Source: Erythrobacter sp. SCSIO 43205 (GTDB lineage Bacteria; Pseudomonadota; Alphaproteobacteria; Sphingomonadales; Sphingomonadaceae). From it: a DNA stretch of 64,000 bases. Under the pieces are notes generated by a model. The model did not search any database and was not told the DNA's origin. It was given only the letters and a program-made list of their open reading frames with translations. The stretch lies in assembly GCF_019904235.1 (NCBI RefSeq), contig NZ_CP063202.1, forward strand, positions 2,914,001 to 2,978,000, read 5' to 3'. Made by a program: the position numbers and the translations under genes. Shown piece by piece: positions 54,793 to 64,000 of this stretch. Every line of letters starts with the position of its first letter. The stretch's first letter is position 1.

Positions 54793-55871
54793 ACGATCTT
54801 TTCACTCTTCCCCGGTTGATCGGCGATGCCCCGGTCTATCGGCGGGATCATCGCAAGGCTGATGGACGGATGCTGCGGCTCTACGGGCGCTCGCCCCATA
54901 CTCTGCCGCCTGTCTCCGAAAGCGCAGACGCAATCGCACAAGGCGGTGAGCTGCGCTTTCACCCATTGCGCGACGAATGGAATGTGTACGCCGCTCACCG
55001 CCAGAACCGCACATTCAAGCCATCACCAGCCGACGATCCACTCGCGCCCAGCGCGGCGGGTGGCAATGCGACCGAAATCCCCTTTGAGGATTTCGAGCTT
55101 GCGATTTTTGAAAACAAATTTGCCGCCTTCCACCATTGTGCCACCGATGCCGCACAGCTGGAAGGGATCGTCACTGAGCCTGCAAAGGGCGCGTGCGATG
55201 TCGTGGTCTATTCGCCTGAAAGGACAGGCAGCCTCCACTCCATAGGCTCAGACCGCCGCCGGGTGCTGATCGCGGCGCTTATTGACCGATATGACGCGCT
55301 GTTTGGAGCAGGGTGCAGCTATGTGCTGCCGTTTGAAAATCGCGGGGATGCGGTGGGTGTGACGCTCCACCATCCGCACGGCCAGATTTACGGCTTCGAG
55401 CGCACACCCATGGTACAGCAGCGCGCGATTGATGCCTTTGCAGGCGGATATGATCTGGCCGCAGAAATTGACGCGGCTATGCCAGATTATGGCCTTGGTG
55501 AAGAGGGCTCGGTTGCTGCTTTCGTGCCGCGATTTGCGCGTTTTCCTTACGAGGTCTGGCTTGCCCCAAAATTGCGGCGCGAGGGACCATGGGATTGCAA
55601 CGATGAAGAGTTGGAAGGCCTCAGCTTTTGGCTGGGCGAGATTACGCGGCGCTATGACGCACTGTTCGAAGGGCCTGCTGCGACGATGATGGCATTCCAC
55701 GCTGCCCCCAATGGTGGCTGCGAGGGCTATCATTTCACGGTTCAGTTCTACCCGCTCCTTCGCGCAAAAGCCCGCGTCAAATATCTCGCCTCGGTTGAAC
55801 AGCACACGGGCACGTTTACCGTCGATGTCATGCCTGAGGCAGCAGCCGCAGCCTTGCGAGGTGTGGCATGA
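54789..55871 (+). CDS. galT: GalT, galactose-1-phosphate uridylyltransferase
   Basis: This 360-residue Leloir-pathway enzyme exchanges UMP between UDP-glucose and galactose-1-phosphate. The catalytic HPHGQ motif is in VTLHHPHGQIYGFERTP; earlier conserved parts are LRFHPLRDEWNVYAAHR and FENKFAAFHH. Translation starts at GTG (54789) inside the alpha-galactosidase stop, and the end overlaps galK by four bases. No galE or galM is visible in the window. Confidence 0.94.
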   Translation: MNDLFTLPRLIGDAPVYRRDHRKADGRMLRLYGRSPHTLPPVSESADAIAQGGELRFHPLRDEWNVYAAHRQNRTFKPSPADDPLAPSAAGGNATEIPFEDFELAIFENKFAAFHHCATDAAQLEGIVTEPAKGACDVVVYSPERTGSLHSIGSDRRRVLIAALIDRYDALFGAGCSYVLPFENRGDAVGVTLHHPHGQIYGFERTPMVQQRAIDAFAGGYDLAAEIDAAMPDYGLGEEGSVAAFVPRFARFPYEVWLAPKLRREGPWDCNDEELEGLSFWLGEITRRYDALFEGPAATMMAFHAAPNGGCEGYHFTVQFYPLLRAKARVKYLASVEQHTGTFTVDVMPEAAAAALRGVA

Positions 55872-56899
55872 TCGGTCGCGGGCACGCTCCGGGCCGGGTC
55901 AATCTCATCGGCGAACATATTGATTACAACGGCGGCACGGTCCTTCCCGCAGCGCTATCGGTGGGCGTTTCTGTCGAACTTGAACCTCGCTCTGACACGC
56001 AAATGCGCCTTGGCACAGACCAATATGAAACAACCGCGATGCGCGACATGAGCGAAGATGCAAAGGGCGATTGGACGGACCCCAGCCTTGGCGCATTGCG
56101 CGAGGCGAAGGCTTTGGGACTGCTTGAAGGTGGCGCAAATCTCGCCATTCGCTCCACCATTCCCCAAGGTGCGGGGCTTTCCTCATCAGCCGCGCTCATC
56201 GTCGCAATCCTCAAGGCCGCGCGCGATGCCGCCACAGGCGCCACTGCGAGCGATGCGGACATCGCGATTGCCGCGCGGCGGGTGGAGAACAATTATCTCG
56301 GTGTCCCATGCGGGATCATGGACCAATTCGCGGTCGCCATAGCAAAGCCCGGCATGGCGATGGCGCTCGACACGGCGAGCCTTGCATACGAGTTGGTGGA
56401 GCTGCCGCAAGACCACCGCTTCGTGGTCCTCCACTCAGGGGTATCGCGCAAGCTGACAGACGGCCGCTACAAGACGCGCAAAGAGGAATGCGATGCGGCA
56501 AAAGCGCATTTTGACACCGATAATCTTTGTGCGCTGGACCCTGCGAAGATCGCAACTTCCAACCTTGCTGAGCCCATCCGCAGGCGCGCGATGCACTGCG
56601 CGAGTGAGCATCGCCGGGCTCTTGCCAGTGTTGAGGCTCTCAAGTCAGGCGACATGGCGCATTTCGGCGTGCTGATGAATGAAAGCCACGCCTCAATGCG
56701 CGATGATTTTGAAGTATCATTGGAAGCCATTGACGCTCTGGTTGCCACTGCATTGCGCGAAGGCGCTATCGGAGCGCGGTTGACAGGCGGCGGTTTTGGC
56801 GGGTGTATCGTTGCGCTTGTTCACAATGAGGCGAAAGACAAATGGTGCGCAACAGTGCTGCGCCAACACCCGAAAGCGCGGCTTATCTGCGAGGCGTGA
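55868..56899 (+). CDS. galK: GalK, galactokinase
   Basis: This 343-residue GHMP kinase phosphorylates galactose at C1. Signatures are GRVNLIGEHIDYNGG (sugar binding, near the start), IPQGAGLSSSAALIVA (ATP loop) and RLTGGGFGGCIVAL (C-terminal). It is somewhat shorter than the E. coli enzyme at the N-terminus but complete. It is the last gene of the plus-strand operon, followed by a clear terminator. Confidence 0.95.
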   Translation: MIGRGHAPGRVNLIGEHIDYNGGTVLPAALSVGVSVELEPRSDTQMRLGTDQYETTAMRDMSEDAKGDWTDPSLGALREAKALGLLEGGANLAIRSTIPQGAGLSSSAALIVAILKAARDAATGATASDADIAIAARRVENNYLGVPCGIMDQFAVAIAKPGMAMALDTASLAYELVELPQDHRFVVLHSGVSRKLTDGRYKTRKEECDAAKAHFDTDNLCALDPAKIATSNLAEPIRRRAMHCASEHRRALASVEALKSGDMAHFGVLMNESHASMRDDFEVSLEAIDALVATALREGAIGARLTGGGFGGCIVALVHNEAKDKWCATVLRQHPKARLICEA

Positions 56900-56914
56900 A
56901 TGGGCAAGATTGGC

Positions 56915-56950
56915 ATGAGGGCAGGAAGTTTCAGCGCTCCCTGCCCTCAT
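56915..56950 (+). terminator. Intrinsic terminator after galK
   Basis: ATGAGGGCAGG (56915-56925) pairs perfectly with CCTGCCCTCAT (56940-56950), followed by CTTTT. It lies 15 bases after the galK stop, between convergent genes. Confidence 0.85.
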
Positions 56951-56974
56951 CTTTTGGCTTTGCGCCTTAAGCCA

Positions 56975-59900
56975 TCAATATGAGTGGCCGTCTCCATCGC
57001 CATCGCCGTGATTGTGCCCGCCGCCCGCGTGGGTTGCACGTTCAGAGCCGCCCGCGCTGCCGCCCATGCCGTTCTCCCACCAATAAGCGCGGCGACCGCC
57101 GTCACCTGTGGCGACCTCGCGCATGGTCTTGGCATCATACATCCGCCCGCCGATCATGACGCTTTCGATTGTGTCGCTGTCGCGCACATTGGCGGTTGGA
57201 TCGGCTGTGAGGACCAGAAGATCGGCAAGCTTACCGACCTCAAGACTGCCCACATCCTTTTCCATGCCAAGCGATTGTGCGGGGTAAATCGTCGCGGTTT
57301 TGAGCGCTTCGACCGCGCTGTATCCGCCTCGCGCAAAGCTCCAGATTTCCCAATGTGCGCCAAGGCCCGGCTGTTGACCATGCGCGCCGATCGATACCTT
57401 GATCCCGCGATCAGAAAGCTTCTTAGCCTCGCGCGCTGCATTGTCGTCGACGAAAGCCCAGTCAGGCGCCTTAGTACGCCGCGCATTGTTCGCCAGAAGC
57501 ACTTTGGGCGGTGAATGGATCATCAAGGGGTGGTCAAACACATCAGTCGCCTGACGCCAGTACGGATCGCCTGCCAGCCCGCCATAAGTAACCACCAGAG
57601 TGGGCGTGTAATTGGTGTTTGACTGGCCAAAGAATTGCAGCACGTCTTCATAGAAAACATCGCCGGGAACATTGTGCTCCATCGTCGAATTGCCATCTGC
57701 GATAAGGTTCATGTCCATCCCGAACAGAGAGCCTCCCTCTGCCACGACCAGCATATTTTCCTCAGCTGACGCACGCGCAACCATCTGGCGTTGCTCGCGC
57801 CGTGGCTGGTTATAGTTCTTGATCGAGATACCGCCCTGCGCCTTGATCCGGCGAACATGGGCGAGCGCCTCTTCATAGGTGTCGATCCGCGCGTAAACGG
57901 ATGGAGCCTTCGCCCCGTAGACGATCTCTCCGGTTGAGAAGATGCGCGGCGCAAGAAGCTTGCCTGCCATCTGCCGCTCGGCAGAGGCGAAGATAAGGCT
58001 CGCATCGCTGGACGGGTTGTGCGTGGTGGTCGTGCCCATCGCCAGATCCTGGATCAGGCTCCAGTTTTGCTGAGGCACGAGTTCGCCTGTGCCGTGCGGC
58101 CCATGGTGGTGTGCATCGACAAAGCCAGGCATGACCACCTTGCCGCTGGCATCGACGATTGTTGCGCCAGCGGGCACATCAACCTCGCCTGCTGCACCAA
58201 TCGCGGCAATGCGGTCGCCTTCGATCACGATCACACCGTTTTCAATTGCGCCCGGATCATTGGCACCGAGCCCCGCTGCCATGGTCAGAATTTTTGCGCC
58301 CGTGATGGCAACTGTTCCAGAAGGCGCCGCCTTATTGACCGTGACCGCCATCGAGATGGCGCTGTCCGGAGTTTCGTAACCGTTCTCGTCACCTTCGCCT
58401 TTGGGTTTGGAGGCGAAGAAATCGCTGACCTGCGCTTGCTTGAGTTCAGGGCCGATTGACCAGAACAAGGTTTCGCCCCCGCGCGCCCAGCCCATGAAGT
58501 CTGCGCCGCCCTTGGAAACCATGGTGATTGGCACAGGCCCTTTGGTTTCGTTCACATCAACCGGCTTGCCACCCGGTATTACTGGCATTGCGAACACTTC
58601 GTAATTCTGGCGGAAAGCGATTGTCTCACCATCGGGCGCAATGCGGAAATCATTGACAAGGCTTCCGGTCGCGTGGGTGCGGGTCTTGTCACCTTCCAGA
58701 TCGGACGACATCAACGCGAGCTTGTCGCCTGCGCGCCCGACCATGAAGATGCGGTCGTTGTCAGCGCCAAATTGCGGGGTTGAGCCATCGCGCGTCACAA
58801 AGACCGGCTCGCCGCCGCCCGCAGGTTGCAGATAAATGCCGGGATTTTCCGATTGCTCAGGCGCGGTGAGATAGCCGCCCGTCCGCTTTTCATAAGCGAT
58901 CATCCGCCCATCAGGCGACCATGCGAGGTTCGCATAGTGTCCGGGCATGGGCGATACGACCTTGGCGTTCGAACCATTGGCATTGGCAACGACAATCTCG
59001 CCAAGCCCATCATCGGTCCAGCGCACATAGGCGAGCTTTGATCCGTCGCGGCTGAACGCCGGATAGGCTTCGACCGCATCGCTGTTGTCGCCGGTCAGCG
59101 GGCGAGCGCCGTCGCGACCGCGCGCGGATTTGGTGTGAAGTTTGCCCAGCGTTTCAAACACAACCCGGCTTCCATCAGGCGAAAGCGTGCCGAATTTGGC
59201 CATTCTGGTCGTGAAGCGATCAGGGGCGACTTCGATCTCGGGATGAGGCGCATCGGCAATGCCGCGCGTGTCATTGACGCTAAAGGGGATGACCGCATGG
59301 TTCGCCCCATCGCGGTCCACGCGGTTAAGCTTGCCCCCTGCCCAAAACACGATTGAGGCGCTGTCGGGGGTCCAGTCCATATTGGGATAGACACCGGTTA
59401 CCGCCCAGGTTTCCTGTACGTCGAGGTCAAGCGCATCGTAAATCATCCGCTCGCGCCCGCTGGCAAGCTCTTTCACCCAAAGCTGCGATGTGTCCTTGTC
59501 GCGCCTGACAAAGGCGATTTCCTTGCCATCGGGCGAAGGGGCCGGACGCACTGCGCCGCCATAGCCATCAACGACAGTGGTGACTTCGCCGCTTTCAAGA
59601 TCATGTTTTTCAATCGCAAAAATGCCGGCAATCGAGTCTTGCGCGTAGATAAAGGTGTTCCCGCCAGTGGTGTTGCGGGTGTAATAGATCGCGCTGCCAT
59701 CAGGTGCGAAGATTGGTTCGCCCAGCTCCTTTTGCAGATCTTCATTGCGCCGCTCGACCACCTGAACGCCGCCGCCGCCTGAGACGTGGTACATCCAAAT
59801 CTCGCCCGTGCCGAGTGAACGCTGAGTGGTGAAATGCTTCTTAGCCGCAATAAATCGCCCGTCGGGTGACCAGGTGGGCTGGTTCAGCAGGCGAAACTCT

Positions 59901-60319
59901 TCTTTTGTTACCTGACGCTTGTCCGAGCCGTCGGCGTTCATCACCCAGATATTGTCACCGCCCCCACGGTCCGAGGTAAAGGCAATGCGCGAGCCGTCCG
60001 GCGAATATCGCGGGTGCACTTCCCATGCCATGCCTTGCGCAATGCGCCTTGCCTCGCCGCCGGTCATCGGGACGGTGTAGATGTCGCCGAGCAGGGTAAA
60101 GGCGATTGTCTGGCCATCGGGCGACACATCGACGTCCATCCATGTTCCTTCATCGGTTTGGATGGGAACTTCGCGAATGGTCGCGCCAGTGGGTGCCTGC
60201 ACGTCCCATTTGGCCTCTTCACCGCTTTCGTGATCGTCTGCAAACGCGACGCTGGCACTTGCCAGACACGATCCTGAAAGCATGACGGCGACAAACCGAC
60301 CCAAGTTCAAACGGCGCAT
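56975..60319 (-). CDS. Secreted amidohydrolase with N-terminal TolB-like beta-propeller
   Basis: This 1114-residue protein has a signal peptide (MRRLNLGRFVAVMLSGSCLASASVAFA). Residues about 50-640 contain many PD40/TolB-type repeats (SPDGSRIAFTSDRGG, SPDGRFIAAKKH, SPDGKEIAFVRR). Residues about 680-1080 are an amidohydrolase domain: VVMPGFVDAHHHGPHG (metal HxH), GISIKNYNQPRREQRQ (Lys/His region), VSIGAHGQQPGLGAHWE, and QSLGMEKDVGSLEVGKLADLLVL. The C-terminal 25 residues are Gly/His/Asp-rich and may bind metal. Such proteins are periplasmic and thought to act on peptides or cyclic amides; the substrate is unknown. Its start is 89 bases downstream of the DUF885 gene stop. Confidence 0.85.
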   Translation of the reverse strand: MRRLNLGRFVAVMLSGSCLASASVAFADDHESGEEAKWDVQAPTGATIREVPIQTDEGTWMDVDVSPDGQTIAFTLLGDIYTVPMTGGEARRIAQGMAWEVHPRYSPDGSRIAFTSDRGGGDNIWVMNADGSDKRQVTKEEFRLLNQPTWSPDGRFIAAKKHFTTQRSLGTGEIWMYHVSGGGGVQVVERRNEDLQKELGEPIFAPDGSAIYYTRNTTGGNTFIYAQDSIAGIFAIEKHDLESGEVTTVVDGYGGAVRPAPSPDGKEIAFVRRDKDTSQLWVKELASGRERMIYDALDLDVQETWAVTGVYPNMDWTPDSASIVFWAGGKLNRVDRDGANHAVIPFSVNDTRGIADAPHPEIEVAPDRFTTRMAKFGTLSPDGSRVVFETLGKLHTKSARGRDGARPLTGDNSDAVEAYPAFSRDGSKLAYVRWTDDGLGEIVVANANGSNAKVVSPMPGHYANLAWSPDGRMIAYEKRTGGYLTAPEQSENPGIYLQPAGGGEPVFVTRDGSTPQFGADNDRIFMVGRAGDKLALMSSDLEGDKTRTHATGSLVNDFRIAPDGETIAFRQNYEVFAMPVIPGGKPVDVNETKGPVPITMVSKGGADFMGWARGGETLFWSIGPELKQAQVSDFFASKPKGEGDENGYETPDSAISMAVTVNKAAPSGTVAITGAKILTMAAGLGANDPGAIENGVIVIEGDRIAAIGAAGEVDVPAGATIVDASGKVVMPGFVDAHHHGPHGTGELVPQQNWSLIQDLAMGTTTTHNPSSDASLIFASAERQMAGKLLAPRIFSTGEIVYGAKAPSVYARIDTYEEALAHVRRIKAQGGISIKNYNQPRREQRQMVARASAEENMLVVAEGGSLFGMDMNLIADGNSTMEHNVPGDVFYEDVLQFFGQSNTNYTPTLVVTYGGLAGDPYWRQATDVFDHPLMIHSPPKVLLANNARRTKAPDWAFVDDNAAREAKKLSDRGIKVSIGAHGQQPGLGAHWEIWSFARGGYSAVEALKTATIYPAQSLGMEKDVGSLEVGKLADLLVLTADPTANVRDSDTIESVMIGGRMYDAKTMREVATGDGGRRAYWWENGMGGSAGGSERATHAGGGHNHGDGDGDGHSY

Positions 60320-60408
60320 ATCAAAACTCCTTTGGCAGGCCTCATATACGAGGGCCCAGTAGGCTGGCTTTTGTGTGTCACGATGCCAGCGTTAACGTGT
60401 TTGTCCTT

Positions 60409-62253
60409 TTAGCCCTTGGCTGCGGCGATATAGCGCGACACATTCTTGGCAAGCACATCCATCGGCACGTTTCCGCCAAGAATGACGGCATCGTTGAAGG
60501 CTTTCAAATCGTACGCATCGCCAAGCTCGCTTTGAGCCTTTGCCCGCAGATCAACGATCCGCCTGTGACCCAGCTTGTATCCTGTCGCCTGTCCCGGCCA
60601 GCTACAGTAACGGTCAACCTCGCTTGCGACCTCTTGCTCTTTGGAGCCATTGCGTTCGACAAAGAAATTGACCGCGCGCTCTCTGCTCCAACCCTTAGAA
60701 TGAAGGCCGGTGTCGACCACCATGCGGCACGCGCGAAAAGCAAGGGCCTGCAAATATCCAAGGCGGCCCACCTTGAATTCATCGTATGCGCCCAATTCGT
60801 CTGCCAATTGTTCAGCATAAAGCGCCCAGCCTTCCGAGAAGGGGTTGAACGCAAGGATTGATCGGATCAGTGGCAGGCGATTGGAATACTCGCCTTCCCA
60901 CACATGGCCCGGAATGGCTTCGTGATAGGTGAGGTCAGCCAGATCATATTTGCGATGCAGATCGGTGGTACGAAGGTTGATCCACATCCGCCCCGGAATA
61001 GTGCCATCCTTGCTGCCCGCCCCGCCATAAGCGCCCGGTGCCCCCGGCTCTTCGGAAAGCGGGAGACGGCGCACTTCAAGATTGGGATCAACCAGCGTGT
61101 TGAACGCACGCGGCATCTCGCCTTTGATCCAGTCAATCCGGTCCTTGATGAAAGCCATGATCTCGGCCCGCCCCGGATCGCCTTCGGCAAATTTATAACG
61201 CGGGTCCTGGCTGAGCGCTTGCATCCGCTCACCCACGGTCCCGGTCGTGAACCCGATTTCGCGAAGGATCGGTTCCATTCGGGCGTGCAATTGCTCGAGC
61301 TCTTCCAACCCCTGATTGTGAATTTCATCGGCGGTCAGATTTGTCGTGGTGCTCGACCGGAGAGCCCAGGCATACCACTCTTCGCCGTGTGGCCGCTCGC
61401 GCATTCCCGGCGCATCGGTTGCAAGGGCGCGTTGACGCTTCAATTCTTCAAGCTGGCGGCTAAGGCTTTTAACGATTGCTCCGCTTTCAAGCTTGGCCGC
61501 CGCCTCCACCGGTGGTTTCGATAGCCCTGCCTCGGCAGACCGCTCGGCCAATGAGCTGGTAAACAACTCTGCCCGCCCAGCGGTTGCAATCGTGCTTTCC
61601 ATTTGAGCGATGGCTTTATCGATAAGGAAGTCAGGCGGGATCACGCCCATATCCGCTGTCGCTCTCATCCGATCGAGCTCGCCCTCAAAAACGGCGGGCA
61701 TTTGCATCATGCGGTCTAGGAAATATTCGGCATCGTCAGCGTCGGCAATCGGGTGGCTGGAATCCATAAAGCGCGGCAAACCGAGATAGGAACCGACATT
61801 CTGGATCACCACGTAAGGCGCTGTCCGCCAGCTTCCGACAGGAATGTCGCCATACGGCAACGCAAGGCCGTCCAGAGCAACACGATAGCCGCTTTCAACC
61901 GCTTCAAAGCTGGTAAGTTGATCCGGGGTCAGCGCGTCTCGCGGATAGGCCTTGGTCATCTCCAGATCGCGCCGCAATGTCGCTGCTAGAGCTTCCTTTC
62001 CTGCCTTTGTCTTGTCTTCCAGCTTGCCGCGAAGGTGAGCATATTGACCGACGTCCACGCCAAGGCCCGTCGCGCGGCCCGGTTGATGGGTCAGCAGGTT
62101 ATAACCCACTTGCTCAAGCCAATCATCGGGGCCGAGTGATGTAACCGGGCCATCGACGCCGGTCATTTTGCATCCGGAAAGGGTGAGTGCGGTGGTTGCG
62201 CTGAGCCCGGCTAAAGCTTGGCGGCGGGTCAGGCGGAATTGTGTGTTCTTCAT
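60409..62253 (-). CDS. DUF885-family lipoprotein, putative metallopeptidase
   Basis: This 614-residue protein has a Tat-type lipoprotein signal: TRRQALAGLSATTALTLSGCK, with twin Arg and a lipobox Cys. The DUF885 core shows the metal-binding-like YHEAIPGHVWEGEYSNR (about residues 448-464), then FSEGWALYAEQLADELG and CRMVVDTGLHSKGWSRERAVNFF, all as in the family. The HExxxGH pattern suggests a zinc peptidase, but no substrate is known for most members. It lies 68 bases downstream of the M1 peptidase start region and is probably in the periplasm. Confidence 0.87.
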   Translation of the reverse strand: MKNTQFRLTRRQALAGLSATTALTLSGCKMTGVDGPVTSLGPDDWLEQVGYNLLTHQPGRATGLGVDVGQYAHLRGKLEDKTKAGKEALAATLRRDLEMTKAYPRDALTPDQLTSFEAVESGYRVALDGLALPYGDIPVGSWRTAPYVVIQNVGSYLGLPRFMDSSHPIADADDAEYFLDRMMQMPAVFEGELDRMRATADMGVIPPDFLIDKAIAQMESTIATAGRAELFTSSLAERSAEAGLSKPPVEAAAKLESGAIVKSLSRQLEELKRQRALATDAPGMRERPHGEEWYAWALRSSTTTNLTADEIHNQGLEELEQLHARMEPILREIGFTTGTVGERMQALSQDPRYKFAEGDPGRAEIMAFIKDRIDWIKGEMPRAFNTLVDPNLEVRRLPLSEEPGAPGAYGGAGSKDGTIPGRMWINLRTTDLHRKYDLADLTYHEAIPGHVWEGEYSNRLPLIRSILAFNPFSEGWALYAEQLADELGAYDEFKVGRLGYLQALAFRACRMVVDTGLHSKGWSRERAVNFFVERNGSKEQEVASEVDRYCSWPGQATGYKLGHRRIVDLRAKAQSELGDAYDLKAFNDAVILGGNVPMDVLAKNVSRYIAAAKG

Positions 62254-62321
62254 GCCATCAGTGTGTGCCGCCCAGATGCGAGCAAGTCAATTTGCTGTTG
62301 CTTGGCTTTCTTTCTCAAATG

Positions 62322-64000
62322 TCAGGCGGGCTCTTCATATTGAAGCGTCGCATCCACATTGCTGCGCGTGTAAGCGTGATAGCCGCTGCGCGTTTTGGCA
62401 TAGATGCGCTCAGCGATGGGCTTGCCCCAAGCTGTATCGTTAAGCGCTGTGAAGAGCGGGCTTACAAATTTATTGCGCCCAACCTTTGCGAGAAAGCGTT
62501 CAGCCTGAGGCACCGCAGGATCGTATTGATTGCGCAAAGCCGCCTCAAGCCAGAGAAACAAGACCTCATTGTTGGCCGATTGCGAAAGGCCAAGGCTATT
62601 ATCGAGCGCCGCAAGCTGCTCTGCTGACAGTTCGTCTGGCAATTCCTCCAGAAAACGGCGCTGTTCTGCCGCTGTCCAGCCGCGCCAGACATCGCCTTCA
62701 GGAAGCGTGCCTGCGTTCGCATAGGCTGCAACCGCATTATCGACCTCGGCAAAAGCTTGTGGATCGGGCTTTGACGCATTCGCTGGTAGCCCGGTGCCGT
62801 AAACCCATTCGTCCAGCATCAATTGCTCTTCCAGTTCAGCATCGCCCTTGATGAGCTTTTCGCGCAGATCTGCGAGGAACATCTCGGATGTAACGGGCTG
62901 AAAGGCGTGGCTGTCAAACCATTGGGTTAGCCAGGCATCGAACGTCTCACGCCCGATGATGTTCTCCACTGTGCGCAAGAAAATCGTGCCTTTATCGTAA
63001 ATCGCAAATCCGCGTGTTGCGAACGGGCTGATTTCGTCAGGCGTGCGCATGGCTGTCGCAGGATTGTCTGCGCCTGCATTTTCGATCCCCTCAACAAGGC
63101 CCGCATAGCTCAACGCATACTCCTGCTCTGCGCGTTTTTTTCCATAGACTTCCTCAACGATGCGGTTTTCGAAATAGGAGGTGACGCCCTCGTTAAGCCA
63201 CCCATCGCGCCAGCTTGAATAGGTGGTGAGATTGCCAGACCAGCTGTGCGCCAATTCATGCGCAACCAGCCCGTTATTGGAGCGGTCCCCAGCGATGAAG
63301 GTCGGCGTGAGAAAGGTCATCACCGGGTTTTCCATCCCACCATAAGGAAAGGCGGGCGGCAGGACGATCATGTCATATCTGCCCCAGCGATAGTCACCAA
63401 ACAGCGCAATACCAGCATCAATCAACGCTTCTGTGTCGCCCACTTCCTGCGCAGCCGCTTCGATGACTTCCGGCTCTGCCCATACGCCAGAGCGCGGTCC
63501 AAGCTCGCGGAACTCAATATTGCCCGCAGCAATCGCGATAAGGTAGGGCGGGACGGCATTATTCATTACAAAAGAAAAAGCGCGCCGACTGCCTTCTTCC
63601 TCTTGCGGATCGCCCTGGACGACGCCGCTCATGACAACATTAAGGGGCTCAGGCGCCGAGATGGTTGCTTCCCACGTCTGACGAATGCCGGGGCTGTCCT
63701 GTGTCGGGATCCAAGTGCGATTGTTGATCGCTTGCCCCTGGCTGAAAAGAAACGGATATTCGCCGCCCGCTGTCTGCTCGGGGCTTAACCATTGCAATGC
63801 CTCGGCTTGTGGAGCCGACATATATTCGATCGTGATGCGGTGCGTTGGCGCAAGTTCGCCTTCTGCAAGACTGGCGTCGCGTTCCAGCGTTTGAGCCGGA
63901 AGCTGGATGGTCAAAGGTTCACCCTTGCCTTCGACCGTGTCGCCAAGTGCAAACGCCAAATCATTGCCAGCCTCATCGGTGACGGCAGAAATACGAAGCC
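62322..64000 (-). CDS. M1-family zinc aminopeptidase (LTA4-hydrolase type), 5' end outside window
   Basis: The frame is open to the window edge (ISAVTDEAGNDLAFALGD precedes the first possible start at 63959), so the gene is cut at its 5' end; about 560 residues are seen. Motifs are the substrate loop PYGGMENPVMTF, zinc site HELAHSWSGN with the third ligand in WLNEGVTSYFE, and a C-terminal helical domain as in leukotriene-A4-hydrolase-like enzymes. It would remove N-terminal amino acids from peptides, probably in the periplasm. It is the first of three minus-strand peptidase-like genes in a row. Confidence 0.92.
   Translation of the reverse strand, partial: LRISAVTDEAGNDLAFALGDTVEGKGEPLTIQLPAQTLERDASLAEGELAPTHRITIEYMSAPQAEALQWLSPEQTAGGEYPFLFSQGQAINNRTWIPTQDSPGIRQTWEATISAPEPLNVVMSGVVQGDPQEEEGSRRAFSFVMNNAVPPYLIAIAAGNIEFRELGPRSGVWAEPEVIEAAAQEVGDTEALIDAGIALFGDYRWGRYDMIVLPPAFPYGGMENPVMTFLTPTFIAGDRSNNGLVAHELAHSWSGNLTTYSSWRDGWLNEGVTSYFENRIVEEVYGKKRAEQEYALSYAGLVEGIENAGADNPATAMRTPDEISPFATRGFAIYDKGTIFLRTVENIIGRETFDAWLTQWFDSHAFQPVTSEMFLADLREKLIKGDAELEEQLMLDEWVYGTGLPANASKPDPQAFAEVDNAVAAYANAGTLPEGDVWRGWTAAEQRRFLEELPDELSAEQLAALDNSLGLSQSANNEVLFLWLEAALRNQYDPAVPQAERFLAKVGRNKFVSPLFTALNDTAWGKPIAERIYAKTRSGYHAYTRSNVDATLQYEEPA

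Noticed and set aside
1..64000. tRNA, rRNA, CRISPR array, prophage or integrase genes
   Set aside because: None was recognised in reading the intergenic regions and reading frames on both strands.

Overview
The window looks like a chromosomal segment of an aerobic alphaproteobacterium, probably a marine member of the Sphingomonadales (Erythrobacteraceae-like). This is inferred from gene content and style: a Tat-exported oxygen-tolerant uptake hydrogenase with a sigma-54-dependent H2-sensing cascade, a TonB-dependent receptor, and several large secreted peptidase or amidohydrolase genes. No rRNA or tRNA gene is visible to fix the taxonomy.

Region 1 (1-5.6 kb) is visibly AT-richer than the rest. 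It holds the end of a glycosyltransferase, two decayed insertion-sequence transposase remnants (IS1595-like and IS5-like), a divergent TPR / CgeB-like glycosyltransferase pair, and a SAM methyltransferase. It reads as the edge of a laterally acquired surface-glycan locus.

Region 2 (5.6-12.7 kb) is a cobalamin uptake operon, btuB-btuF-btuC-btuD, under a complete cobalamin riboswitch. It is followed by a membrane-anchored alpha/beta-hydrolase of unknown function.

Region 3 (12.7-32.9 kb) is a complete [NiFe] hydrogenase island on the minus strand. The structural operon hupS-hupL-hupE-hupC ends at a strong terminator. A long accessory and regulatory operon follows: hupD-hupF-hupG-hupH-hupI-hupJ-hupK-hypA-hypB-hypC-hypD-hypE-hoxA-hupT-hupU-hupV-hypF. 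Both operons have near-perfect sigma-54 promoters, and the second also has an exact IHF-consensus site and a nested palindrome upstream. This fits a loop in which HupUV senses H2, HupT signals to HoxA, and HoxA activates sigma-54 transcription of both operons. The small subunit carries all six cysteines typical of the oxygen-tolerant proximal cluster.

Region 4 (32.9-42.8 kb) is a chemotaxis operon on the minus strand: STAS protein, cheY, cheA, two cheW, a cytosolic receptor with three 90-residue tandem repeats, cheR, cheB, and a divergent receptor-like protein with a CheZ-like DxxxQ helix. No separate CheZ, CheX or CheC gene is present.

Region 5 (43.0-56.9 kb) holds a CAP-domain protein with features of a type I secreted protein. 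Next comes a six-gene ABC transporter of the glycerol GlpSTPQUV type with an SSS sodium symporter (minus strand), divergent from alpha-galactosidase-galT-galK (plus strand). Together these suggest uptake and cleavage of an alpha-galactosyl-glycerol such as floridoside; this is a hypothesis.

Region 6 (56.9-64 kb, minus strand) has a beta-propeller amidohydrolase, a DUF885 lipoprotein and a 5'-truncated M1 aminopeptidase, all probably acting in the cell envelope.
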